Shown: positions 1 to 7,572 of the stretch, one piece after another
How the letters are laid out: every line of letters begins with the position of its first letter
Numbering within the stretch: position 1 is the stretch's first letter
NCBI GenBank assembly: GCA_943324395.2
Contig: CALPLL020000031.1
Location: 1-12,984 of the forward strand
DNA from: Rhizobium sp. Q54
GTDB taxonomy: Bacteria > Bacteroidota > Bacteroidia > Flavobacteriales > Flavobacteriaceae
Reading direction: 5' to 3'
Length of the DNA stretch: 12,984 bases
Program-made: the position numbers and the translations under genes
Notes under the pieces: model-generated
What the model saw: only the letters and a program-made list of their open reading frames with translations
Database searches by the model: none
Told to the model about the DNA's origin: nothing

Positions 1-492
1 ATTCCATTAATTGAAATGGAAGTTGCTGATTTTAAAGAAGTCGTTGACATTGATTTAGTAAGTCCTTTTATTGTTTCAAAACATGTTGCTAAAGGGATGA
101 TAGCTAGACAACAAGGAAAAATAATCAATATTTGTTCCATGATGAGTGAATTAGGTAGAAATGGAGTAGGAGCTTACGCTGCTGCAAAAGGAGGATTGAA
201 AATGCTTACCAAAAATATGGCTACGGAATGGGCAAAACACAATGTTCAAGTCAACGGAATAGGACCTGGATATTTTGCGACTTCTCAAACAGAACCAATT
301 CGTGTAGATGGACATCCGTTTAACGAATTTATTATTCACAGAACTCCTGCTGCAAAATGGGGGAATCCAGACGATTTATCGGGTGCGGCAATATTCTTAT
401 CTTCAAAAGCTAGTGATTTTGTTAACGGTCATATTTTATATGTTGATGGCGGAATATTAGCTACAATTGGAAAACCTTCAAACGAATTATAA
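1..492 (+). CDS. Gluconate 5-dehydrogenase / KduD-type short-chain dehydrogenase (3' part)
   Basis: The reading frame is open from base 1, so the gene begins upstream; about 163 residues are visible of a family that is usually about 255-265 long. The N-terminal Rossmann glycine motif is therefore missing from the window, not from the gene. Visible are the SDR core: catalytic Ser in NICSMMSELG (codon at 136-138), the YxxxK pair in AYAAAKGG (Tyr at 175-177, Lys at 187-189), the NGIGPGY loop, and the C-terminal DFVNGHILYVDGGI strand. The ICSMMSELGR and FVNGH.LYVDGG wording is typical of gluconate 5-dehydrogenases and of KduD (2-dehydro-3-deoxy-D-gluconate 5-dehydrogenase), NAD(P)-dependent cytoplasmic enzymes that interconvert keto and hydroxy sugar acids. 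With lyase-like genes next door, use on unsaturated-uronate breakdown products is the likely role (inference). The DUF4861 gene follows after 1 base, so they are probably co-transcribed. Family is sure; exact substrate is not. Confidence 0.9.
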   Translation: MPLIEMEVADFKEVVDIDLVSPFIVSKHVAKGMIARQQGKIINICSMMSELGRNGVGAYAAAKGGLKMLTKNMATEWAKHNVQVNGIGPGYFATSQTEPIRVDGHPFNEFIIHRTPAAKWGNPDDLSGAAIFLSSKASDFVNGHILYVDGGILATIGKPSNEL

Positions 493-493
493 T

Positions 494-1669
494 ATGAAAC
501 TAACCAATGGAATTTTAGTTTTAATGCTAATTACATCGTTATTATCGTTTTCACAAAAGAATAAAATTATTACTATTTCCAATTCTTTGAATACTGATAG
601 AGAGTTTGAAACTGTTGAAATATCCAAAACTTCATTAAGACTAAAAGCCTCGGATAAATTAGAATATTATCGAGTTAAAGAATTAGGAACTTCTACTTAT
701 TTAATATCTCAGTGCGTAGATGAAAATGGTGATGGGATAAACGACGTGTTGTTATTCCAACCTAAAATCAAAGCTTTGGCTACAAAAAAATATGAAATCG
801 TATTAACTGTTTTAGATATAATTAAAGAACCAACTATTTTTTGCTATTCCCGATTTGTTCCCGAAAGAACTGATGATTATGCTTGGGAAAACAACAAAGT
901 GGCATTTAGAACTTATGGTCCTGTAGCTCAAAAAATGACCGAAGACAAAGTAAAAGGTGGAACTTTAACTAGTGGAATTGATGCTTGGTTAAAACGAGTG
1001 GAATATCCTGTTTTGAATAAATGGTACGAGAAATATACAACTGGAACTGGTACTTATCATAAAGATACAGGTGAAGGGTTAGACAATTTTCACGTAGGTG
1101 ATAGCCGAGGAATTGGTGGAGTTGCTGTAAAAGTTGACAGTATGTATTACTATTCTAAAAATTTTATTTCTTGGAAAACCATCACTACTGGACCTTTAAG
1201 AACTAGTTTTACATTGACTTATGCTGATTGGGATGCCAAAGGAAATAAAATCAAAGAGGTAAAACACATCAGTTTGGATTACGGAAGTTTCCTTTCTAAA
1301 TTTGAAATTGAAGTTTCGGGTACTAATACAATTTCAACGGGAATTACGTTGCACAATAACGATGGTAAAACGGAATCTAACTTAAAAGCAGGTTGGATAG
1401 ATTATTGGCAACCAATTGATGATTCTGAACTTGGAACCGGTATTGTTTTTCCTAAAAATACTATGATTAGCGCTGAAAAATATATGAATCCCAATAAAGA
1501 GCTGTGTAATTTGTATGCTGCTCTTAAAGTGGTAAACAACAAAGTGACTTATTATACTGGATTTGGTTGGAAAAAACAAGGTGAATTTACTACCAAAGAA
1601 GCTTGGGAAAATTATCTAACAAATTACGCTACGAAAATAAATAATCCTTTGATAGTTAAGATTAAATAG
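494..1669 (+). CDS. Secreted DUF4861 family protein
   Basis: 391 residues from the ATG at 494. An in-frame ATG at 467 exists, but it lies inside the SDR gene and would put nine polar residues before the leader; the ATG at 494, one base after the SDR stop, gives a clean signal peptide (MKLTNGILVLMLITSLLSFSQ, cleavage near residue 20-21). Family marks are the RFVPERTDDYAWENNKVAFR block (about 110-129), YHKDTGEGLDNFHVGDSRG (178-196) and a C-terminal YYTGFGWKKQGEF segment. A DENGDGIND stretch (about 76-84) looks like a small calcium loop. DUF4861 proteins are known mainly from Bacteroidota polysaccharide clusters, often near uronate-processing enzymes; I know of no firm biochemical role, so none is assigned. 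The protein is probably periplasmic or surface-exposed; there is no sorting domain and no lipobox. It is second in an apparent SDR-DUF4861 operon closed by the hairpin at 1691-1717. Confidence 0.88.
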   Translation: MKLTNGILVLMLITSLLSFSQKNKIITISNSLNTDREFETVEISKTSLRLKASDKLEYYRVKELGTSTYLISQCVDENGDGINDVLLFQPKIKALATKKYEIVLTVLDIIKEPTIFCYSRFVPERTDDYAWENNKVAFRTYGPVAQKMTEDKVKGGTLTSGIDAWLKRVEYPVLNKWYEKYTTGTGTYHKDTGEGLDNFHVGDSRGIGGVAVKVDSMYYYSKNFISWKTITTGPLRTSFTLTYADWDAKGNKIKEVKHISLDYGSFLSKFEIEVSGTNTISTGITLHNNDGKTESNLKAGWIDYWQPIDDSELGTGIVFPKNTMISAEKYMNPNKELCNLYAALKVVNNKVTYYTGFGWKKQGEFTTKEAWENYLTNYATKINNPLIVKIK

Positions 1670-1690
1670 CAGAATATTCAAAATAATTAG

Positions 1691-1717
1691 AAATCCATAA
1701 ATTTATTTTATGGATTT
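1691..1717. terminator. Hairpin terminator between convergent operons
   Basis: A perfect 9-bp inverted repeat (AAATCCATA at 1691-1699, TATGGATTT at 1709-1717) with a 9-base loop, extendable by one A-T pair. On the + strand it runs straight into a T tract (1715-1721), making it a good intrinsic terminator for the SDR-DUF4861 operon. It also sits 3 bases past the stop of the - strand esterase gene, where the following - strand sequence is T-rich but interrupted, so it probably serves both directions. Confidence 0.8.
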
Positions 1718-1719
1718 TT

Positions 1720-3135
1720 TTATTCCCAATTGTCAGTTCTAAACGAAGAGACAGGAAGCATATTATTATCAAATAATGTTCCCACAAACCAATTACTCCA
1801 ACCGTATCTAACCGCTACAGGTTCAGAAACTTCAGGACAAAATACTTTTACTTGTTTACGATTAATTATCAACGCTTTTGCTGGGTGAAATACTTTATCA
1901 GCTCCTGCAATTTCGAAATTACTAACTTCCATTTCAGGGGAATAGATTCCGGTTTCTGCAAAATTAAAATTTAAGAATAACGCACCTTCTTTTGCTTCCA
2001 TAGATTTGTAAATTGGACCTATACAATCTACCTCTTTAAATCCGTAAGTTTTGTTTAATGTTAAAAACAACAATCTTTCTGCTACTTCTTTTTTATGAGG
2101 TGGGTGAATTGTTTGCTCCGAACCTATATCTGAAAGTACTGCCATTCCTGAATTTGGAATAATAACTAATGCCTTCAATTGCGCTTCTCTAAGGTATTGA
2201 GAATTCGCTTTGTCTATGTATTTATTTGGTGCAATCTGAACATAGTAAAATGGAAATTCTCCAATATTCCATTGCTTACGCCAATCTTTTACCATTTCTG
2301 GAAGTAATTGCTGGTACAATTTGGGTTCATCACGATTCGTTTCGCCTTGGTACCAAATAACTCCTTTTATGGTATAAGAAGTAATCGGATTGATCATCGC
2401 ATTAAATATTGCAGAGGGAATTCTTTTGTATTTTTCAGTAGTATCTTTCTTAACTTTATTTATATCTAAAAAAGGTGTAACTGCATCTTTACTTATCCAG
2501 GGTTGTATTCTTGTTCCCCCCCAAGAGGTCATTACAATGCCCACAGGAACATCCAATATTTCCTGTAACTTTTGTGCATAAAAGTAACCAACTGCACTAA
2601 AATCTTTTGTGTTTTCAGGACTTGCTACATTCCATTTTTTATAATTAACCACAGTATCCAAAGGTGTTGGATTTCCATTTTCAGTAATTGAAAACAATCG
2701 GATATTGTTATTTCTTGAATTGGCAATGGCAGAATTCCCTTCAAATGTTGGTTGCCCAGTATAACCTTTTAATGGCATTCTCATATTGGATTGTCCGGAA
2801 CAAATCCAAACTTCACCAAACAAAATATTTTCTAATTTTATATTCGATTCTAAACTATTCAATTGAATAGTTTGTGGTTCTTTACTTAATGTTGTTTTTA
2901 AAAGGACTTCCCATCGACCATTTTCTGGAGTAATAATTTTTATTTCATTGGTAATCCAACTTGTTTTTATACTTATTTTTTCACCTGATTTTGCCCATCC
3001 CCATATTTTTATAGAACTATTACGCTGTAAAACCATGTTGGAAGCAATTATTGAAGGCAATTTTATTTTTGCAAAAATAAAGGTGCTGTTTGAAATAAAA
3101 ATCAAAGAAATAAATACAATTACAAGTTTTTTCAT
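1720..3135 (-). CDS. Secreted SGNH carbohydrate acetylesterase (sialate O-acetylesterase-like)
   Basis: 471 residues with a signal peptide (MKKLVIVFISLIFISNSTFIFA, cleavage near residue 22). A small beta domain (about 25-105) precedes the esterase domain. Key motifs are GEVWICSGQSNM (nucleophile Ser116), SWGGT (204-208, oxyanion Gly), KGVIWYQGETN (258-267) and SDIGSEQTIHPPHK (Asp336, probable catalytic His344). This is the pattern of the DUF303/SASA family (PF03629), whose members remove acetyl groups from sialic acids, xylan, pectin and other sugars. In this place next to lyase-like genes, deacetylation of a uronate-containing glycan is more likely than sialate work (inference): no sialidase or sialic acid gene is visible. 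The start lies 4 bases from the stop of the upstream jelly-roll gene, so the two are surely co-transcribed. There is no T9SS domain or lipobox, so it is probably periplasmic. Family is firm, substrate open. Confidence 0.88.
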   Translation of the reverse strand: MKKLVIVFISLIFISNSTFIFAKIKLPSIIASNMVLQRNSSIKIWGWAKSGEKISIKTSWITNEIKIITPENGRWEVLLKTTLSKEPQTIQLNSLESNIKLENILFGEVWICSGQSNMRMPLKGYTGQPTFEGNSAIANSRNNNIRLFSITENGNPTPLDTVVNYKKWNVASPENTKDFSAVGYFYAQKLQEILDVPVGIVMTSWGGTRIQPWISKDAVTPFLDINKVKKDTTEKYKRIPSAIFNAMINPITSYTIKGVIWYQGETNRDEPKLYQQLLPEMVKDWRKQWNIGEFPFYYVQIAPNKYIDKANSQYLREAQLKALVIIPNSGMAVLSDIGSEQTIHPPHKKEVAERLLFLTLNKTYGFKEVDCIGPIYKSMEAKEGALFLNFNFAETGIYSPEMEVSNFEIAGADKVFHPAKALIINRKQVKVFCPEVSEPVAVRYGWSNWFVGTLFDNNMLPVSSFRTDNWE

Positions 3136-3139
3136 AAGG

Positions 3140-4240
3140 TTATTTTTTTTTTATTTTAATATGTTTTGATTTATTTTCATCATTATAAAACTGAATAATA
3201 TACATTCCAGATTTTAAATTTGTCACTTCAATTTTATTTGTCAAATTATTCAATTCGAATAATTTTTTTCCAGAAATATCAAAAAGTTTCATTTTATCGT
3301 AGTTTTTCAAAATAACCTCCGATAATTCTATATTTTCATTTACTGGATTTGAAATAGAAATAGTATTTTCTCCAATATTATTTGAATTCAGATCCAATAC
3401 AGCCACTTCTTGAATGCTGAATCCTGAAAATCGAACTGCTTCGTCACGTAAATTTCCAATGTCATTCAAGCTTCTATAAATTCCCCACTTTGGTCTAATA
3501 AAGGTGTTATCTGGACGAATTGTCGCAATATTGTTATTAGTATAGGACATCAAAACAGTTCCGTCACTGTGTTTTTTTAAAACGATCGAATAAATACCAT
3601 TACTACCCACATTAATTTGTTCTTCAGCATCAACCCAAATTCCTAAAAAGGGTAATAATTCAACAATGCGAACTTTATTTGTACCTGAAGTTGAATTTTC
3701 GGTGTATATCAATTCTAATTTATTAGGGTTTCCAAATCTTGGAGTTAATGTAAAAATAGGACTACTATCATCACCATCTACCGCTTTTATTTGATGGATA
3801 TGAGTAAAATTAGCCGAAGGTTGGAATCCAACAGGTAATTTAAAACTCCATTTGTAAATAATATTTTCTCCAACAGTTCCTTTTAAATTGTCTGGTGATG
3901 GAGCATAAGTCTTTATTTCAACTCGTTGACGATCAGTTAATGTTGGATCTACAGGTTCATTGTCTAATAAGGCATGCGAATAAAATTCAAATACATATCT
4001 AAGTAAGTCGTTGTCGTAAACCTCTGCAATATGTCGGTTTCCGCCCGCAGCCCATGGATGGTATAAATCGGGAGCTTCAACTGCACTAACTCCATTTCCA
4101 GGCGCAAAAACATTGGTAATTAATTCGTATGTATTTCCTGGTCCATTTGCATTTAGGGTGACTTGTGAAAACAACGTTGTTATTTGACATATAAATGCAA
4201 ATCCAACTATTATTATATTTTTTTTATATAAATTATTCAC
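3140..4240 (-). CDS. Jelly-roll polysaccharide lyase-like protein with T9SS sorting domain
   Basis: Paralog of the gene just upstream. From a GTG at 4240 the product has 366 residues with a compact signal peptide (basic start, then NIIIVGFAFICQITTLFSQ). In-frame ATGs at 4261 and 4279 would add 7 or 13 residues inside the part that codes the conserved end of the upstream gene, so I prefer GTG, though ATG cannot be excluded. Counting from 4279, the core has DRQRVEIKTY (Arg119, Glu121), FTHIHQIKA (His160, His162, Gln163) and RPKWGIYRS (Lys264, Tyr267). This R.E / H.Q / K.G.Y pattern resembles beta-jelly-roll lyases of the PL7/PL13/PL20 type (PF14099-like), which cleave uronate polysaccharides by beta-elimination; activity is inferred. 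About residues 305-379 form a T9SS type A sorting domain ending in a lysine-rich tail, predicting export to the surface or medium. The mature protein has no cysteine, unlike its paralog. Confidence 0.8.
   Translation of the reverse strand: MNNLYKKNIIIVGFAFICQITTLFSQVTLNANGPGNTYELITNVFAPGNGVSAVEAPDLYHPWAAGGNRHIAEVYDNDLLRYVFEFYSHALLDNEPVDPTLTDRQRVEIKTYAPSPDNLKGTVGENIIYKWSFKLPVGFQPSANFTHIHQIKAVDGDDSSPIFTLTPRFGNPNKLELIYTENSTSGTNKVRIVELLPFLGIWVDAEEQINVGSNGIYSIVLKKHSDGTVLMSYTNNNIATIRPDNTFIRPKWGIYRSLNDIGNLRDEAVRFSGFSIQEVAVLDLNSNNIGENTISISNPVNENIELSEVILKNYDKMKLFDISGKKLFELNNLTNKIEVTNLKSGMYIIQFYNDENKSKHIKIKKK
3471..3503. repeat. Near-identical DNA block shared by the tandem paralogs, copy 1
   Basis: This 33-base block matches 4306-4338 at 32 of 33 positions; it codes the KWGIYRSL region. 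A second exact 15-base match lies at 3428-3442 and 4263-4277, with the same 835-base offset. The repeats are the best-kept part of a tandem gene duplication, not a separate element. Confidence 0.8.
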
Positions 4241-5018
4241 CTTCTTTAATCGAAAAGTCATTAAATCGAACTGCTTCATCTCTTAAATCTTTCTGTTTTT
4301 TCAAACTTCTATAAATTCCCCATTTTGGTCTAATAAAGTCGTTATCGGGTCTAATTGTCATTATGTTATCACTTTTAAATGCTAGTAATTCCTGACCATT
4401 TTTAATTTTTTTAATTGAAATAGAATAAGCTCCGTTTGAACCAATTTTTATTTTTTCTGTTATTTCAACCCAAGTACCTTCAAATTCTGATAGATCAGCA
4501 CTTGCAACAGTATTTTCATTATTATGAATAACAATTAACTGATTTACCTTTGCTTTTCTGGCTGTTAATGTAAAAATAGGTAATTCTTGTGAACCACCAA
4601 CCGCTTTTATTTGATGCAAATGGGTAAAACTACTTGAGGGTTGAAATCCTTTTGGTAATCTAAACTTCCATTTATATGTTACGGTTTCACCTAATGTTCC
4701 TTTTAAATTAGAAGGTGACGACTCGTAAGTTTTAATTTCAACACGTTGCCTGTCTAGTTTTTCACATCTGTCGTTATCAGGTTTTACATGTGAATAGAAT
4801 TCGAATACGTTCGATTTTAAATCTTCATCCCAAACTTCAGCTATGTGTCTTCCAAAAGTACCATGAATGCACTCAGGATTTTCGACAGCTTCATACCCAG
4901 GAGCTAAAATGGAATTGATTAATTCGTAAGTATTTCCAGGCCCGTCTGACTTTAATACTACTTGAGAAAAAGAAAAGCAAGAAATAAAAGAAATAATTAA
5001 TGCAATAGGTATTTTCAT
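4233..5018 (-). CDS. Secreted jelly-roll polysaccharide lyase-like protein, no sorting domain
   Basis: 261 residues with a short signal peptide (MKIPIALIISFISCFSFSQ). The core matches its downstream neighbour over its whole length: GPGNTYELI (26-34), GRHIAEVWDEDL (56-67), DRQRVEIKTY (89-98; Arg92, Glu94), FTHLHQIKA (131-139; His133, His135, Gln136), IRPDNDFIRPKWGIYRS (222-238; Lys232, Tyr236) and LRDEAVRF. These fit a single beta-jelly-roll domain like the PL7/PL13/PL20 lyases; I place it there by motif only. It ends right after the domain, without the C-terminal T9SS region of the paralog, so it is likely periplasmic. Exactly two cysteines remain after signal cleavage (Cys50, Cys85), placed to form a disulfide near the proposed active groove; both are absent from the paralog. 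The stop overlaps the start region of the next gene, suggesting translational coupling. Confidence 0.8.
   Translation of the reverse strand: MKIPIALIISFISCFSFSQVVLKSDGPGNTYELINSILAPGYEAVENPECIHGTFGRHIAEVWDEDLKSNVFEFYSHVKPDNDRCEKLDRQRVEIKTYESSPSNLKGTLGETVTYKWKFRLPKGFQPSSSFTHLHQIKAVGGSQELPIFTLTARKAKVNQLIVIHNNENTVASADLSEFEGTWVEITEKIKIGSNGAYSISIKKIKNGQELLAFKSDNIMTIRPDNDFIRPKWGIYRSLKKQKDLRDEAVRFNDFSIKEGE
4306..4338. repeat. Near-identical DNA block shared by the tandem paralogs, copy 2
   Basis: Partner of the block at 3471-3503 (one mismatch, 835-base offset), lying in the KWGIYRSL-coding part of the 261-residue paralog. Recombination between the two blocks would delete one gene length and leave a hybrid. 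Confidence 0.8.
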
Positions 5019-5038
5019 TTGGTAATTTGAAATAAATA

Positions 5039-5068
5039 AAAATGCGATATTGAAAAATACCGCATTTT
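5039..5068 (-). terminator. Hairpin between the 799-residue gene and the lyase-like genes
   Basis: AAAATGCG (5039-5046) pairs with CGCATTTT (5061-5068); after one mismatch four more pairs form, leaving a GAAA-type loop. Read on the - strand, the hairpin lies 19 bases past the stop of the 799-residue gene and is followed by a T-rich run. It can end that transcript or act as a partial terminator before the jelly-roll genes. The - strand gap of 69 bases shows no good promoter, so read-through is plausible. Confidence 0.6.
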
Positions 5069-5087
5069 CATTTGAATTAAAAAAAAA

Positions 5088-7487
5088 TTATTTTATAATT
5101 AACTTTTTTGTTGTAGTTAAACCTGCCTCTGTAATTTTTACAAAGTAGGTTCCTTGACTCAAAGTAGAAACATTAATAGCTTCAGAAACAGTTTTATCTT
5201 GAAGTACTTGTTGTCCTAAGGTTGTATAAATTACTACATCTTTCTCTAAATTAGAAGAAGAAGAAATAAATAATTTACCATTTGATATTGGGTTTGGATA
5301 AATTGAAAGGTTTGAAGCTGAATTATTAACTATACCTAAGGTAGCAGCACCTCCTAAAGCTTGTCCCCAGTTATTTGCCACTCTAATTTCATCCAAAGTT
5401 ATAAATGGAGTAGTTGCTGATGACTGTTGTGTCAAACGAACTCTGTCAACAGCAAGAGCTACTGTTCTAGGCAAAGTTACAGCATTTGGAGTAGGTTCTG
5501 TAGAATTAGAAGTTGGGTTTATCCACAATTTTGAAATTAAATTATCATAAGAATAATTAGTAACTATGGTAATTGGAGTGTTAACAGTATAATCTGTTGA
5601 ATCCCAAATAATATCATTTGCAACAATTACATCAGCTGGTGATGCATTTATACCTATATTAAATTTAGTAGCATCTGTAGAGCTTGTTTTTAGGTAAACA
5701 GCTGCTGTATAAGCATTTGTCTGTAATGCCCCTAAGTAATTTGCTAAACTAAAGAAATGTCCAGGACCTAAATATGTTTCAGGATTTGTTCCTAAAGGCA
5801 CAGATGCGCTCAAATTTGTTATTGCATTTAAATTAGTCACCATAAAAAGGCAAGAAGCGTAAACTGATCCAGTAGTAGGTGCATTGAAAAGAATTTGAGG
5901 GTCAATTCCTGATTTATCAAAAGTTACCGCATTTCCCCCAGGAGTTGGCAATACACTTGAAGTCCAAGTTGAGGGTTGTGCAGCTATCAAAGCATCATCT
6001 GTTGCTGCAGTAAATGCAGTTGTTTGATCACTTACACTCCAAAAACCTAAACCGGTTCCAGATAACCCATTATTATTAATAAGTATTAATTTGTCTCCAA
6101 TAGTGTAGTTACTAAAATTTTCATGAAATGGTAATGTTCTTAATGCAATATCCCCTACAAAAACCTGACAGGCTGTTCTTTCACTTTCAGTACCATTTAA
6201 AGTTTGAGATGCATAAAAATTTGTATAAGTCAAAGGAGTATTAGTTGCTAGTTGAGTTCCACCTGTAGCTGCCGCAAACCATTTTACATTTGTCCCTGTG
6301 GCAACTAAATTAGCAACTGTTGGATTTGAAGTACTGCTAAATGACTGTCTTTTTTCTACAACAGGTACAGGTGTAAAAGCAGGTATTGGACTTAGATTAA
6401 TTTTAAAATTGTCAATTTGCAGTTGATTTGCCACGCTTGAGGAAGTACTTAATCCCGCAAGATAACCAAAATGAGTCACAGGAGTCGTTGTATAGGTAGC
6501 GTCTACTACAGCTGAACCTGCACTTAAAAATGTACCTGTTGAAGGATCAACAAAAGTAGTTGGTGATGCATCTTCACGGTAAAACAATTGCCAAGAATCA
6601 AAATCAGGGTTATAGGTAACTTTAAGACTCAAATTATTAGGAGCAGCAGCTGAAGGAACAGCCCCAGCGTTTAAAGCAGGTGTGGTGAGTAATGCACCTG
6701 ACACGATACTTCCTAAGGCTTGTGATCCAATACCATTTTGAAATTTAACCAATCTCACGGCCCCTGGATTTACTCCAGCAGCATTATCTAAACTTCTTTG
6801 CAATATTAAAGCATAACCATTTGTATTAGTAGCTGTTAAATCTGAACCTGTCGCACATAGAATAACTGCTAGATAATATGCACCATCTGCATAAGTATTA
6901 GAAGACGAAGACATTGCTCTAGAGGCTTTCATATTTACAGTCCAAGTTACTAAACTAGTATTATTGGTAAGAGTTGTATTTAACCCTGGTGTTATATTAG
7001 AAAATGGAGCGGTTAAGCTACATCTATTTGATAAATTGTAAAAAGATAATGTAGTTGTTGTACTTGTTGCAGTAGCAGCAAGAGATAATGTTACACTTGT
7101 CCCATTAACAGCCGTGACAGTTGTATTACTTGGAATTCCTGTCCCCGATACAATTTGTCCAACTTGAATCAAAGCATTTGCTGCAGATAATGTAACAGCT
7201 GTTGAACCCGATGTAAGTGTTGAATTCGATGCAGATATAGCTTTTGCAGCAAAATTCAAGTACATATCTGTACTCGGTGAAACACTAACTGTTGAAATTG
7301 CATTACTAGAAGTTGTTACCGCCGTATAATTAACTGCTGGGATAGAAGTTCCACCTGTATAAGTTGCGTTTAAAGCAGTTCCAAAAGTTTCTTCAAAAAT
7401 AGTTTGACCCGATACTGTGTTAGCACCAACTAACATCAATAAAAAAGTACAATAAATAGATTTGTAGTTAAGTAATAATTTTTTCAT
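5088..7487 (-). CDS. Large T9SS-exported surface protein, Ser/Thr/Ala-rich, unknown function
   Basis: 799 residues with a signal peptide (about 1-27, ending VSGQ) and a C-terminal T9SS type A sorting domain (about 725-799: LSIYPNPISNGKLFI, then the conserved GTYFVKITEAG and a KKLIIK end). Between them I see two jelly-roll/LamG-like units: one from about 29 (IFEETFG) to 366 (LQIDNFKIN), and one from about 444 (LPFHENFSNYTIGDKL) to 715 (ITLDEIRVANNWG). An Ig-like linker (about 380-434, VKWFAAATGGTQL) joins them. A low-complexity Thr/Ser-rich stretch (about 88-149) interrupts the first unit. No catalytic motif is evident. Such proteins are typical secreted or surface glycan-binding or adhesive proteins of flavobacteria. 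Its place upstream of lyase-like genes suggests binding of the same glycan (inference). It may head the operon or be transcribed alone, given the hairpin at 5039-5068. It could also be an enzyme of a fold I do not recognise. Confidence 0.75.
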   Translation of the reverse strand: MKKLLLNYKSIYCTFLLMLVGANTVSGQTIFEETFGTALNATYTGGTSIPAVNYTAVTTSSNAISTVSVSPSTDMYLNFAAKAISASNSTLTSGSTAVTLSAANALIQVGQIVSGTGIPSNTTVTAVNGTSVTLSLAATATSTTTTLSFYNLSNRCSLTAPFSNITPGLNTTLTNNTSLVTWTVNMKASRAMSSSSNTYADGAYYLAVILCATGSDLTATNTNGYALILQRSLDNAAGVNPGAVRLVKFQNGIGSQALGSIVSGALLTTPALNAGAVPSAAAPNNLSLKVTYNPDFDSWQLFYREDASPTTFVDPSTGTFLSAGSAVVDATYTTTPVTHFGYLAGLSTSSSVANQLQIDNFKINLSPIPAFTPVPVVEKRQSFSSTSNPTVANLVATGTNVKWFAAATGGTQLATNTPLTYTNFYASQTLNGTESERTACQVFVGDIALRTLPFHENFSNYTIGDKLILINNNGLSGTGLGFWSVSDQTTAFTAATDDALIAAQPSTWTSSVLPTPGGNAVTFDKSGIDPQILFNAPTTGSVYASCLFMVTNLNAITNLSASVPLGTNPETYLGPGHFFSLANYLGALQTNAYTAAVYLKTSSTDATKFNIGINASPADVIVANDIIWDSTDYTVNTPITIVTNYSYDNLISKLWINPTSNSTEPTPNAVTLPRTVALAVDRVRLTQQSSATTPFITLDEIRVANNWGQALGGAATLGIVNNSASNLSIYPNPISNGKLFISSSSNLEKDVVIYTTLGQQVLQDKTVSEAINVSTLSQGTYFVKITEAGLTTTKKLIIK

Positions 7488-7572
7488 ACATTTTTTTTTT
7501 AATTCATTAATTTTTTTAATATCTAATTATTAAAATAAGAATTACGAAATACTTATTTTAAAATTGATAAAT

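Noticed and set aside
467..493. ATG at 467 as start of the DUF4861 gene
   Set aside because: It overlaps the SDR gene and places nine polar residues before an otherwise ideal signal peptide beginning at 494.
1720..3135. True sialic acid metabolism, from the sialate O-acetylesterase name
   Set aside because: No sialidase, aldolase or sialic acid transporter is visible; the family acts on many acetylated sugars.
3143..3160. T-rich tract at the end of the downstream jelly-roll gene as a terminator
   Set aside because: It codes the lysine-rich end of the T9SS domain and no hairpin precedes it; the esterase gene follows 4 bases later.
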